Source: Burhinus oedicnemus
Taxonomy: Eukaryota; Chordata; Aves; Charadriiformes; Burhinidae
Reading direction: 5' to 3'
Length of the DNA: 64,000 bases
Assembly: GCA_008921705.1 (NCBI GenBank)
Contig: VFFE01007564.1
Span: forward strand, 62,001-126,000
The notes beneath the pieces are model-generated. The model ran no database searches and had not been told where the DNA came from. It saw only the letters and a program-made list of their open reading frames with translations. How positions within the stretch are numbered: position 1 is the first letter of the stretch; the number at the start of each line of letters is the position of its first letter. The position numbers were made by a program, and so were the translations under genes. Positions 48,701 to 61,195 of the stretch are shown here, in pieces.

Positions 48701-49245
48701 AGTTTCACCTTGCTTTATAACAGGATAAAGCTGGGCTGCCTGAAGGAACTTGAGCATAGCCACCCTCAGGCAGTTCTGCAGGAAAGACAGCATCCAACAC
48801 CTGAGAACGCCCCTTCTTCGCTTCTCCAGACCTTCATCGCAATGGAGCCAATTACTGGCAGACTGGAGGAGGGTGGAGGGAGCGGGGAGGGTTAGAGCCC
48901 TTTCCCATTCCTCTGTTCTGGAGCTGGTGTTTCAGGCAAACGCGGTTTGGTGCTACACGCCCAAGCCCAGGAGGTAGTCTGCAGGAATGTACTGCTTTGG
49001 CATGGGTACACAGCAGCAGCCACAGTCTAGCCCCTACCACATCACAACGGAGTCACTTTGGGCCATGGTCTCCAATACACACCCAACTGATATTCACCAA
49101 ACCATTGCCATCCCCTGAGTTTCAGGTAATCTAGAGGACTTTGTGATCTTGCTAGGTTGCTCTACTGGAAGATGCTACATCTAAGAGACCAATGATATAG
49201 GATCAGTCTTCCCAATTAGGTGAGGACAGCAGATGACTATATATA
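45791..49245. other. Non-coding DNA, no gene recognised
   Basis: No supported exon. The plus-strand frame at 47098-47418 is lysine-rich and the one at 48084-48443 would give a helical, leucine-rich peptide. Neither matches a family I know, and neither has convincing splice sites. Confidence 0.6.
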
Positions 49246-49265
49246 AAATAATAATAATAATAATA
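49246..49265. repeat. (ATA)n microsatellite
   Basis: About six perfect trinucleotide units immediately upstream of the old LINE remnant. Confidence 0.9.
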
Positions 49266-49279
49266 CATTTAATAGCCTC

Positions 49280-50580
49280 TTAGCATTCCCCTCTTCTGAG
49301 AATGTGATTCAATGTTGTTGTAGAGAAAATAGCACTTAACAAACCTGATTTAGTTCTTTGAGGAGATTACAAAGTTGCCTGATAAAGGTAACTACGCAGA
49401 TATGCTATACTTAGATTTTTTCAAGGGGATTGAGCTAAAACCATGACATCCTGCTTAAAAAATAGCACAGAATAGTATGAACCAGAAGATATGTGAGACA
49501 GATTGAGAGCTGGATAACTGACAGATCTCAAAATGTTGTTGTCAGTGAGGACTCATCACCAAACAACAAATTCCAAGCAGGTTTGGGACTCAGCCCTGCT
49601 TTATCCTATGCTTTTTATCAGTGATCTGGAAGATAATGTAGAATAGCCACGGATAAAGAGCATGGATGACCTGGCTTTGGTGGCAGGGTGGTTGATGAGG
49701 CAGCCACACCAGGGGACAGTGACTGCTGGGTAAGCAGGGCTCACTTGAGATGTGTTCCTGTAGCCAACACTCCGAGGTACCTGGAGGGAGGAGGAGGAGT
49801 GTGGGTCCTCCCTTATAAGCAGGACTGGCTTCATATAGCAGAGCTCCTGAACGAGGGCTGGAGGACATTGCGGGTGAGTGGTTCAGTGCCAACACCTCTC
49901 CCGTGTGCTGACAAACGGGGGCAAGGGCTGCCTGGGAATGAGCACACGGGGAGGGTGGTGAGCAGGATCAGGGAGGTTAATTTGCCTCCACATAAAGCAC
50001 TAAGACTAAAGTGGATACGATAACACATCCAGGCCTGGGGCTCACATTTTAATATTCAAAAGGTGGTTAAAGTGAGGGCAGGAAAGAGCCACAGAAATGA
50101 ATTAAGGAGTAGAGAAAATGCCTTAGAGCGAGATACTGAAATTGTTCGATCTGTTTCATGCACCCAAAGGGGGAAGGAGGGGAAAATTGAAGGGTGAGTT
50201 AAGTTCAGCATATAAGTAATTTCATCGGAGAGAAAACAGTGAGTGGGACAGGGCATTTTAATGTAGTAGAGAATAGCATAAACACGAACCGCCACTGGCT
50301 AGAAGCTGAAACCAGACAAATTCAAATTAGTTGCAAGGCGCACGTGTTTAGCAAAGAGGTGATTAACCACTGGAACAAACGACCAAAGGGAGGGGCACCC
50401 TCTCCTTCTCTTGATATCTTCAGATCGTGACTAGACACCTTTCTGGAAAAGATGCTTTAGGCAAGTGCAAGTCACTGAGCACTGGTAAGGGGCAGCGAGG
50501 TAAAAGCAATCGATCTGCGCTCTACGGGACAGATTACACAGTCTAATGATTCCCCCTCACCTAAATCCTCTAAGTCTCTG
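49280..50580 (+). mobile_element. Ancient, decayed CR1-like LINE, plus strand
   Basis: A second LINE copy, from a different and older lineage than the one at 534-1400. Recognisable blocks in order are: 'gagaaaatagcacttaacaa' and 'gataaaggtaactacgcaga' (upstream reverse-transcriptase region); 'catgacatcctgcttaaaaa'; 'ctggataactgacagatctc' and 'atcagtgatctggaagataa' (just before the catalytic-box position); then, after a poorly matching middle with likely deletions, 'gaaaatgccttagagcgaga', 'agctgaaaccagacaaattc', 'aaggcgcacgtgttta', 'gtgattaaccactggaacaa' and 'gacacctttctggaaaagat'. The 3' end near 50520-50580 retains a worn version of the terminal block. This is the CR1 type abundant in turtles and crocodilians. 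The coding frame is thoroughly broken. Confidence 0.85.
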
Positions 50581-51086
50581 GTGCCGATCCACTCTGCATG
50601 TAGAAATGCCTCATTCATCTGCACAGTGCACTATGTCACCCTAGTTAGCACCGCTGTTGTTTAGTGAACTTGTATAGGAAGTTCATACCAGAGCTCAGTG
50701 TAGGATAACTCCCGATTCCCACCTGAACGTCTTGACTTCAGACACTATCTTCCCTGCAAGAACCACAAGATTGTATCTAGGTCATGGAAACTTTCCCCCA
50801 GAAACAGCCTCTGGGTATAACAACAGTGTGGCAGATACAGCATCAGATCATGCATTAGTATATCTGCTTGTAAAGGTTATGCCTCCGAGGCATCGGCTTG
50901 GGCTGGGAAAGGGAGGTTCGCTCCTCTCCCAACATGGACAGCAGTAGATTGATAGGCTGACCCTAAGGTTTGTGATCTGTCCCTCGTCCTGCATCATTTA
51001 GGTAGTTCATCCTGTACAGCATTATACAAGGTGGTCAAGACCAAAAAGGGAAGAAAACATGCTGTATTTTCATGGCCATAGCAGGG

Positions 51087-51114
51087 CTGGGGGGGGTAAC
51101 TGGGGAGAAGGGGC
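51087..51114 (+). repeat. G-run tract, possible G-quadruplex
   Basis: A run of eight G is followed within 20 bp by two G4 runs. Splitting the first run gives four G3 tracts, so a quadruplex is possible but weaker than at 3383. Confidence 0.6.
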
Positions 51115-53212
51115 TTTACGTTAAAGTTCCCCTTGAGTTACTCACACGTGCATGCAGTCTGCATTACTGCTGAATCACTTTTTTTTTAAACCCAGCACAT
51201 CACACATGTGAAAATATAGCACTGACATCGTCTATAATGGGTCAAGGCCTCACCAACACATGCAAAGAAGGGGGAAGTTGTTCACGTAGCCATGAAGAAT
51301 GTTTTACCTCCTGTATCCTGTTCAGTTAAATGGAACCCAGAGTGGGTACCAAAGTTAAAAATATCTGTAGAGTTTATATAACAACATCTGTATATTTTTA
51401 TATATAAATTTAACGTATCTCTTCCCTTCAAATACCTTGGGCTGATGCCCCTCAGCAAACGACCCAAGCTCTGACAGTCTCTGCCTTCCATCTCCAGAGA
51501 AAACCCTCCAAGCCCAGTGGGCAGGGGTCCTCCAGTTTTGGATCCTGTCCCCCCAACCCAGATGTGTTGGTTGGGCCAGTGACCATAGGGCTTTCTTGAA
51601 CCCCTCACCGGCTGGTGAGCGGGGTGTGTGGGCCGGCACGTGCTCATGTCTGTGCATTGGCTCTGTCCCTGAGGAGCCTTCGATTTAGGGCTTGGGTGCC
51701 AGTGTCTGCATTCGTGATGAGTAAGCCGTAAGTCCCCAGCCAGCTCTGCTGGGTCCACAGGCACTATGCTACTCATGGGACCCGCTTCAGGAGAGAGGAT
51801 GGGATATTCAAACTCCTCTGTATCCTAAAAGAGGTATTCTGGTGCTTGTCACCGATGAAACCCAAAATGTGTGTGGGATACCTGCTACAGTCACAGTCTA
51901 CTCAGTTTAGGGCACCTGGTTTAGCTGGAAGTCAATAAGACCCATGTTTCCCAGCCATTCAGGCTCTTCCAAAGATCCCAGTTGACACGATTGCACCACA
52001 CAAGTTGCATGCACAAACCATACTTCCTCGCTAGCCACTTTGCTGAAGGGTCACCAACATACAATGCCAGTGCTTATGGAGCCTGTTGCCATGGGACAGA
52101 TCCCATTCAGTGGCATTAGAGTGGAGCAGTTTTGGGCCTGACAAAAATCAGAAGCCTCTGAGTTCTGCCTGGTGGTGGATGGGGAAAACATGAAGAGGAT
52201 GACCTGAGGTGGATATGGAGAAACAGAATTGTTGCTGATGTTTCTGTTGAGTCTGGGTTTCCATAGGACCTTCTGTCTGCTGCTCAGACGCCCCGTGCCT
52301 GGGACCAGGGCACCCAGCATGGCAGGATATTCTGCTCCGCAGGGGAATTTTCCTACAATGTGGTCAGGCAGGATCTGGGCCCTTCGTCCCACCTGTGCTT
52401 GTGCCAAGGACCAGAGCACAGCACAGCACTAATCCAAGGCTGGTTTCTGGGACAGATTGTTCAGCCAGCCCCTAGTGCTTAATGCATGATCTCACCCAAT
52501 GGCCTAGTTTTTCCAGTGATAGTGCTTTTCAGGAGCTTCGCAAAGCCTTTCAAAGCATCTAAGGGGTATCAAGATGTGAATCTGTCCCACCATGGCAAAC
52601 CCAAGGGCCACAAAAACATCTTAGGCATGAGTAAGTGGCAGTAGCTAATCTGACCTGCCTGGCAGCTCTGACAGAATAACACCAACAGTTCAGCACTTGA
52701 GCTCATTAGTCAAAATCTGACTTGCTAAGGTTGGGCAAACATCGTCCTCATTTGAAACAACCACTGTTGTAGGGAAGCACACAGAAAAAGAGCCACAGGC
52801 CCGTGGGCTGGGGATGGGAGGGGAGAGGCGAGCTGAGGACCGTGCCTGGAATCTCACACGCTGCTGCCCCGACAGAGGGAGGACGGGCATGTGGCATTTT
52901 CCGCTGGCGTGCAAACAGCTGAGCCTGTCTGATATCTGGCACACAAGTGTTTGGCCTGCTATTTACCAGCTCGTAAACAGATAAAGATGCAGAGGGGGTT
53001 GCTCACAGCTTTCCCACAAAAGGGAAGAGGGAGAAAGAGAGATATATGGCCAAGAAAAAAACCCAACCCAAAAAAAGAGAACAGGAGCGGGAGTGAGAGT
53101 TGTCGGTGCCCGCAAGCACTTGCTGGAATAATAGCAATAATCACTGTCATCCGTAAGAGGCTCTTGCGCCAGGTTCTGCCTCTCCCCCTCCCTCTCTCCC
53201 CTCGCCTTGCTG

Positions 53213-53236
53213 TCTGAGTCACTGGATCTGAGTCAC
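53213..53236. promoter_or_regulatory. Paired AP-1 (TRE) sites
   Basis: The 10-mer TCTGAGTCAC occurs at 53213-53222 and again at 53227-53236, each containing the canonical AP-1 site TGAGTCA, with centres 14 bp apart. They lie just after a polypyrimidine stretch. Tandem AP-1 sites occur in inducible enhancers, but a small duplication is an equally simple origin. Confidence 0.35.
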
Positions 53237-56200
53237 ACTCCTGTTCTATTCCTGTACCCTTCCCTTCAGCTGGGGATGTAGATTTGTTTTGGCTGGAACG
53301 ATCTGGGCACAGGAGGGACCATCTGCTGCTAGTTCTTGCTTGCTTTGCTCTTGTTTCTTTCCCAGAGAAGGGAAGTGAGTGCTGCCATTGCAATAATTCA
53401 CAGAGAGCATGCTGGGAACATACGCCCCTCACTGTACAGCCAGGGACCGCCGTTTGTCATCTGAAGGCTCATTATCTGTGGCTGACCCTGAGCGGTTGTC
53501 TCCACGTGCTTGAGGAAAAAACTCTGACAAAATCACTTCCCTGCATATCAGCTCTTCCCAAGGAGGGTGTTTTTCCTTTGGTCAAACCCCAAACAGTTTT
53601 TATGGGCAGCAGGAGTGCAGCGGTGGGATCCAGGGTGGTTAGTACAAGGCTCCACATGGCTGTGATGAAGGAGAGGTGCACAAAACAACCTGAGAGCATG
53701 CAGAGACTTGCTGTTAGTACGAGTGGAGAATGTTATGACGGAAGGAGTGCTCCCTTCTGGTTTTCCCGTCAGTAGCAGCAGCCACAGTCAGTGTGTGCGC
53801 CCTGTCTTTTGCTGCAACACCAGTAATTGGCAGTGGTGAGGAAATGCAAATGACTTAATGTCTAATCCACCACAACCAGTGTCTTGGCTGATTCCTGCAT
53901 CCGCATCCTGAATAGGAAAGTCGGCAGAGCAAAGGTGCGTGAGAGAAGAATCCACCGAAGAGCTGAACAAATGGTGGACTGGAGGATGGGGCTGAATGAG
54001 CAAGAGCAAAGGTCTGGGAGAGAGCAAAGTCACACTACAGGCACGCCAGGGTTTTCAGGAGTGGCCAAACCTTTTAGAGGCTCTGTGTCTGGGGCATCTC
54101 TCTGGAGGGATCTTTGGAGGATGTAGCAGTCGGAGACCTGGTGCTCAGCGCTCTCCAAAGAAGAGGCTGCTCCTGCGAGCTCTGCCCAAGCATCCCAGAA
54201 ATGGAGGCCCCACAATGAAGAGTTGCCTTTGGAAAGCTTAACTGCAAGGCTGTGCAGGTCAACCAAGTATTTTCCAGACCTGTTTATGGAGAGACAACAG
54301 AAAGGGTTGCTTCATGCCTGAAAGAGAACATAGCTGTCCATTCAACAAGAAAGCCTGAATCCTGCCCCCTCTGGAAAACCAAACCAACCAAATCGACCTT
54401 GTGCTTTTCACTTATAGTCCATGAACTTGTGAACTTAACCTAAGCTCATGAAGCTCTGGAGCACTCTGTAGGTGTGTGGTTCTGCAAGCCCTGAAGACAC
54501 ATCATCGTCTCCAGTGGTACCTTTCTCAGTCTCATTCCTCAGTGTCCCTCCTGAACAATTTAGATTGGGTTTCCCAGAATCCTAGAATTTTAAAATGCTT
54601 TAAGTGGCCCATCGCAGGGTGGAGAGTACTCAAACGCCTGCAGATCAGGGAGCCCTCAGCAGCAGACTGACTGATGATACCCACCACGCTAATGTCATCC
54701 CCCCTGAGGATCAGGGTTGTCAGGCAAATTGATTCTCAGAAGAGTGACCTTAGCTCTCATTTCAGCACAGTGGCAGCGCTGTTTGAGGTAAGGATGCTCC
54801 AAAAGCAGTCTCGTGATCGGGGCATTGCTCAGAGGGGCTGGGTGTCAGCACATGCAAAACCACCACCTCCGCTGATACATGGGTCACGTTGGCATCTAAA
54901 GCACTTGTAACATTAATGTCTTTAATGCAGAGAGAAATCAAATTAGCAAAAAGAGATGACTAAAAGCGTCTGGGCCAAATTCTCTGCAGGTGGAGAATGG
55001 CTGCATCATTCTTAATGGAGCTACAACTATGTGATTTACCCTCCCCACAAGTGATGGCTAGACACTCGCATCACACTTCCACCCAAGCTAACTCTAATTT
55101 GCTTTGGGTCTGAGTCATCTGCCCAGCCAGAGACAAGATGCTTCATCTCCGAGTGGCTGAGACGGGCACCCGTTTGTTAAGGTTTGCCTTGCAGGTGTGC
55201 CCCAGCCAGGACCCCTGGCTCTGAAGGCTGCCGGCACAAGCCACCAAAGGACGGTCCCTGCCTCAAAAACCTTGCAGTGCATGCAAATGCCACCACAGGT
55301 GCTTCCTGATTTCTCTAGGGTCTGGACACAAGTCACGGCAAAGAGGGCTGCAGCCTGGCAGGAGAGAGAGGTTAATCACCCAGCCCTTTCTGGGGTGCTG
55401 GTTTATTATTTTCAGTGCTCTTATTCAAACCCAGATTATGCAAAACCATCCTGCCCCAATTCACCACTGCCTGCTGCTCCCATCCCTGCTTCCAACACAC
55501 TTCTGCCCCAGTAGAGAAACCCTGACCCCATGGAGCCTCTGGGACAGACTGTGCCACGTTGCCCCTCAAGCTTGGCCAGTCTCTCCCTGCTGGGATTTAA
55601 CCCAGATAAAATTTGTGTTTTCCACAGCCTTTTCTGAGGTAAGTCACTAAAAGGGATGATGCAGAACACAGCTCCTGACCCCTTGCTTTGGCCGTGTCCA
55701 TTTGAGATGACCACCCATTGCAGCTGTGCTCACTCCAAGAGACGCGGAGGGGGAGTTTTGACCTATGCCAATTAAAAAAGCACATCAGTTGCTGTTCTGG
55801 TTGTTTTCCTCCTCTTTGTGCAGGAGGTGTTTCCCGTGTGCTCTCCACAATGCATTATTTAGCAGCAAGGACACCCAATTCCTCCCAAAGATACAAGAGA
55901 AACCAAAGGCCAGTTTGGGATCTTTGATGATATTACTTTCCCTTAAGGCTCCTTTCTTCCTTTTTGCATTCTCTCTCTTCTGTCTACCTGATTTTACCCT
56001 TTCCACACCTCTGAAACATGAGGCTGGTTACAATCAGCCCAAGGCAAAGCGTGAGCAGAGGCAGCTGATCTTTGCCGGTCTGCATTTCTGATCCCAAGCA
56101 CTCTCAGGATAACATCCCCTGCATTTCTGCTTTCCCCAGGAATGCCCTGGGACACCCTGGAATTGCAGTACATGCTGGTCACTGAGATTTACAGCTCAGC

Positions 56201-58377
56201 AAGTTGAACCTTAGATTCTTTGAATAATGTGCACACGTCTTGCTAAAACTGGTGCATTCAGTGAAGGCTTGACATACTGCCTTATGCAGCTGTATTAAAA
56301 AAACCCCATGCCACTTCAACCATAATAACCCAGGCATACATTATAACTCTAACCACATGTCATAGCCCAGTGCTATCCCTTAACTGTAAACCCTCCCATC
56401 TGCAGATCTGCCGCGTCTTCAGAGTTTGGTTTGTTTCTTGCTAAGATTGCTCGAACAGCAAATGTAAGATAGGAGGCTACCGCATGGATTGCAGACCCAG
56501 AGAGGTGCAGGCACTTAGCAACAGCCAGTCCGCCAGGCGTTTGCTTCAGAATCTGCCAGATAACACACGTGTTGACTCAAAAATGACTATAGTTACTGCT
56601 GGCCTTAACTGATCAAGTGGAAAGTACACAGCCTGCTTTGCCCTTCGCTGAGCTCTGGAAGCCTCTCTGGAGAGAGCTCATCCCAGCAAAGGGCAGTGCA
56701 TTGCACGGGGCCTTTGCCTGCCTATAGACAGTCCTGACATTTCTGTTCCCCAGCTCATGGGAGTAAGGGGATCCTATGAGAAAATGTCACATTCTCTGCT
56801 GCTGTACCCTCCAAACCCCAACCCTGCCACAGAAGGTTGGACTCACCAGAGAGTCCAGAGTCATGAGACTTTTGCAAAATGTATGTGAATCATCCAGTTT
56901 GCACAAGCATTTGTCACATCGAGAGTGATAACATGCAGGATCAACTCGATGCCTAAGAGAGAACATGGAGATCTGTGCCCAATGAAAAACTTTTACGACC
57001 AGGGCTAAGGTTTTTACACGAGTGCCACACCATACTGCTCCTGGACACTTGTATGCACGTATCCTGCGAACCTTGCGAAAACCTGGTGAGCAAAATGAGT
57101 TTGAGACTCTGTGAAGCCCAGAGAGAGGCTCAGACTTGGGTACACAGGAGCCAGCCCAAAGGTAGCTCTGCCTTCTGCCGTGCCCAAACTCCTCACATTT
57201 ATCCTGATGCACGTTAAAAGGAGAAATTCAATAGCGGTGTTCCCCTGGACTTGCACAGGATGCTCAGGATTTCATGTTGCAGCGCTTGTAATTTCATCCG
57301 TCCAAAGAACAGCCCACAAAGTGACTGGAATTTATTAAAACAAAATTAAACAATAGTAAGAAGTTTTTGGAACAGCCTGGATGAAGATGAACACACTTTG
57401 AGATCTCGTACCGCGTGAGTTGTATCCGTAGTCCTGAAACAGCAGGACTCAGGAGCAACTCCTCCAATGAGACAGTGATGACAACCTGATGCAATTCACC
57501 TCTAAGGCAGGACCGATGCTTGGGGATCGGTGAAATCAGACCCTTTGTTTCTGAGCGATGACAGCTCCAAAGTTTTAATGTTTGTAGAGGGATGTTTTCA
57601 CCAAATATGATACACAGTGATTAAAATAATGAGCTGGAACAAGGCGAAGTTATAATTGCTCCTTTTCCTCCCCTCCCCCGAGTCGGTCTGAGTGCTTCGT
57701 TAACCACCTTGATGAACCAATCAAGAGTTGGCTAAGTCAGAGAAGGAGCAAACAAACCCTGGGAGACATCCTTACAAGAAAAGGCATAATCTGGACACTG
57801 AGCTTTGAAGGCAAGCTGTATAACGAGAGCTGACTATATCTCAAAATCCATGTTAGCTTGAATGAACTTATGTAATAAACATTTATCACAGAACATATGT
57901 CACTGAGCACCTGCCAGACTTCAGGAGTGGAGCCAACGCAGCTTGAATCGTATATGTATTAAAAAAAAAAGAAAGGAACTTGGCGGCAGGAGGCTGGCAG
58001 ACGCTTTTACTAGAAAAATCAGAAGTGATTTTGAGAGGAGCAGAGATTTCCTGAAACCTCTCTCACTCCGTGTGGGAATATCGCACTTGGAAAAAGTGAG
58101 AGGCTGATTAGCCTACGTGGGGTGGAGGGAACGGGATGAGCTCCCCAGCTCAGCTACGCCGGAGCGTGTCCTCACATCCCCACCACCCCTGGGCTCCCTG
58201 CACATGCTGCTGCCCGTGGTTGGGACGAACTACAGGGAGCCACGCGGTGCAGAGCATGGCTCGGAGGGCTCCTGCCTGGCTCTGCCCAAGTGAAGAGGCA
58301 GCGCTGGACAGTGCAGGGCGGCTGCTGGAAAAATAGGGAGCATAAGGCTGAGCAGGGCTGGAAGGTGAATTTGTGGT

Positions 58378-58394
58378 TGAGCAGAGGGCACTGG
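58378..58394 (+). promoter_or_regulatory. CTCF-like site
   Basis: TGAGCAGAGGGCACTGG matches the AGAGGGCACT core of the CTCF motif well and its upstream half poorly. A candidate insulator or loop anchor. A position-weight-matrix score is needed to judge it. Confidence 0.3.
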
Positions 58395-60954
58395 CAGGAG
58401 AGGAGTAAAGCTACCGAAATGGGGTAGGGGGGAATTTTATCACCAAAATCAAGCCAAATGAGGTGGTCAAGGAGCAAACGGAGGCTGTGAGTGAGAAGGA
58501 GATTCAGAACAGCAGCGTTCAGTAGAAATCGCGGCACCAGAAACTGAACTGGCTTTAAGACAGGCAGAGAGGGCAGCACACACCTGGCCCGGGACTTTCC
58601 TCCTGGGCCAGCGCTCCCAGGGAAGTGGAGGCAAAGCAGCAAGGGACCTGGGACAGGAGATGTTTCTATCTGATACAATAATGAGGACCAGGGCAAGCAG
58701 GCAAAGGCTGTGCCGGGCATGAATCGCTAAACTTCAGACATAGGCTGGGCATGAGAAACTAGAGAGAGCTGCGAAGCAAAGGTGATAGAGGCAGGTGAGA
58801 GGAACCGATGGTCACGTCTGCACCACACTGTGCTTTGTCCAGAGCTACCCTGTGCACGCTCTCGCAGGTACCCGCAGTAGGGCATCCGTGACAGCACAGT
58901 CCCTGCTGGAGGTGACAGACCTTGTTTCCCAGCAACACTTTTAACTCAGGCCATGCAGGAGATGAGTGGGACTGTCCTGATCCCAGGCTGTGTGTCAGCA
59001 GCGCTGGAGCAAGCCCGGGTATCTCTGAAGGGCAGTGTCTGTGCACTGAAGCCAGACCCTGAATTTCCTGTCTGTGTTATCACACTTGCAAACTTGACGG
59101 CCAAACCCAGCCCTGGGGAGCGGGCTCTCCGGGAAACAGCAAGATTTGCCTTTGCAGCAGATATTCTCATCTTCTTTATTTTTTCCTTTTAACTTGCTAT
59201 GGGCTCTTTCTGGCATATGGTTTCAAGCCTGGTGAACTCTGTGGAGCTACCACAGGTTGAGGAAGAGGAGAGGGGGTAATTAGCACAGATAGTAGGGGAG
59301 AAATCTGCCTCAGGAGATGGTGAGAAGAGAGATCCCCAGAAAGCTGATACTTTTTAAAGTCCAGTCTAGGGTTGGAGACATGGAAAGAGAGAAATTTGCT
59401 GGTCAGACTGTCCAAACTACACCTGAGTAAATCAAAACCCCCCTTCCCTCCTGCTATGTAATTTCAGCAGTTATATGACTGCCATTATCATTGCATCTGA
59501 GCATCATGGGTTGCTTCTGTGCTTTTATCATTGCTTTTCCCTTCTACAGGTGCCCTGGCTTTTCCCTGCAGCTATAAATGAGAAACTAAGCCTTGGGAAA
59601 GATAAACAGCTGATCCCAATTGACCCTTTGGACTGCTGACCCTAACTGGAGTGACTGGGGACTTGGCACCTGACTACTAACTAATCAGCTGCCCTGTGTG
59701 TGGGCTAAAGCCAAGGGCTGGCCGCCAGCCCAGCATGTGCCCGGGAGGGGTTTGTTCAACTCCATTCATTTTGGTGGTCCTACGCTTCGACCAGCTGGGG
59801 ATCAGGCCCACTAAGTGTGAATGGGAAGACTGGAAGGAAGCAAGAAAAAGAAAAGAGAAGAAGGATGAGGCACTGAGCTAGCAAGAGTGTGGGGAAGAGC
59901 AGGGCGGTGTTAATGCTGTTCTTCTGCCGGGGGCTGCTGGCTATTCAGAGGAGCCTAAGGCTGAACAGGCTGACTCAGATACTCAAGGCTCACGTGCCAC
60001 TCGTCCCCCCCAAACGGCTGATCCCAGCTGCTCCACGGGAAGGCAGGAGCCTATCTGGAGAGAAAACCCTCACTAACCACCTGATGGTACAATATTAATG
60101 ATAAATGATTCATTGTTATTGCAACTCTCTCTGCTGCACTGAATCCACGGGTTTTCATTAACATGCATCCAAGCTGTCTCTGCCACAGGTGTGCAGCGTC
60201 CACCTGGGTCACAGCTTGCTTGCTGACCTTCACTGGCCGCGGGTTTGTGCCCTGGAGTCACACCACTTGGGTTTTTTCACTTGTTTTTTCACCTCATCTC
60301 TGTGGAAATACGAATGTGGATCCTGCCCGTGTGTCAGATTCTCTCCTTTATCTCCCCGCAGGAATTGCTTCAGTAAAACTCTGCTGAAGCAGAGCTCCAC
60401 TCACTGTAGTGGTTCACTGTTGTGCATTTCTTCCAGAAGTGTTGAACACAGGCTAAGGTTACAGTGGATCTGGCATCCGTACCTGCTTAGATTCAGGACC
60501 TTCTGTACTTAAAAATTAGTTTTAAAAAAAAGAACTGTTGAAGATTTGTGGTGGGAAATTATCCTTTGAAAAGGACGGTGCAGAGAGGAAGGTTTTTCTG
60601 AAAAAAAATTTCAAGAAACATCCTTCTCTTTCTCTCCTTCTCAGCTGCCAAAGACCGTTGTTCCCCCCAGCTCTCCCCCATTTTTGGATGAAGAATGTCT
60701 GTTTTATGTCGCCAAAACTAAACAGAAGTTAAGCTTCCCAGGTGGGAGCTGGGTTTCCTCAGCGGGGAGCTGATTCCTCAGCGGGGAGCTGATGCTGTCG
60801 CCCAACAACCCCTTCCAGCAGCGCCCGGCTTGTTTTACCATTTCTGGAATTGAGTGATTAAAGGGCAAACCCTTCCTTTCTGCGGTGCCGTGCCATTTGG
60901 AAGATGTTTTACTCATCTGCCTAACCATAACCTACATCGTGATAATTAATGAGT
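58395..60954. other. Non-coding DNA, no gene recognised
   Basis: It includes part of a 182-codon minus-strand open frame (58172-58720) with hydrophobic, cysteine- and proline-rich composition and no family match. The 19-bp duplication at 60755-60792 is the only clear repeat. Confidence 0.6.
60755..60792. repeat. 19-bp perfect tandem duplication
   Basis: Two identical copies of TTCCTCAGCGGGGAGCTGA (60755-60773 and 60774-60792). A partial related unit (GGTGGGAGCTGGG) immediately precedes them. Recent slippage. Confidence 0.95.
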
Positions 60955-61195
60955 CAACACTTCTTTCTCCACGTGACAGCGACTGGCTGGCGGTGGCTGA
61001 AAACAGGTAAGGTGCCCAGCTAGGCAGGAGAGTGCCGGCACCCACACGGACGCCCCCGGTTCCTGGGACTGACTCTGCACTCCCACCATACCGAGGAGTC
61101 TCCGCTGGGGGCGGCCAGACCTTGCAGCGTGGGGGGGACACAGCTTATCCACCGGCGATGACAAAAACACCCAACCCGTCAGCCCGGTGGGGAAA
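60950..61195. promoter_or_regulatory. Short CpG cluster with AP-1 and E-box sites
   Basis: About 15 CpGs fall in 226 bp (hand count) from 60970, far above the neighbouring DNA. At the left edge are AP-1 TGAGTCA (60950-60956) and the E-box CACGTGAC (60970-60977, USF/MITF type), followed by GGCGG motifs and a GGGGGCGGCC Sp1-like box at about 61107. It is too short for a formal CpG island but resembles a small promoter or an active enhancer. No adjacent exon is recognisable. Confidence 0.35.

Larger units (their letters stand above)
50581..58377. other. Long non-coding stretch, no gene recognised
   Basis: About 7.8 kb without a supportable exon. It holds a G-run (51087-51114) and a pair of AP-1 sites (53213-53236). 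A CCAAT box lies in an AT-moderate segment at about 57716. Long frames at 51282-51776, 52959-53432 and 53284-53775 lack domain resemblance. Confidence 0.6.

Noticed and set aside
58172..58720. 182-codon minus-strand ORF
   Set aside because: ATG-initiated but of low-complexity hydrophobic/cysteine/proline composition, with no recognisable family and no supporting splice or polyadenylation signals.
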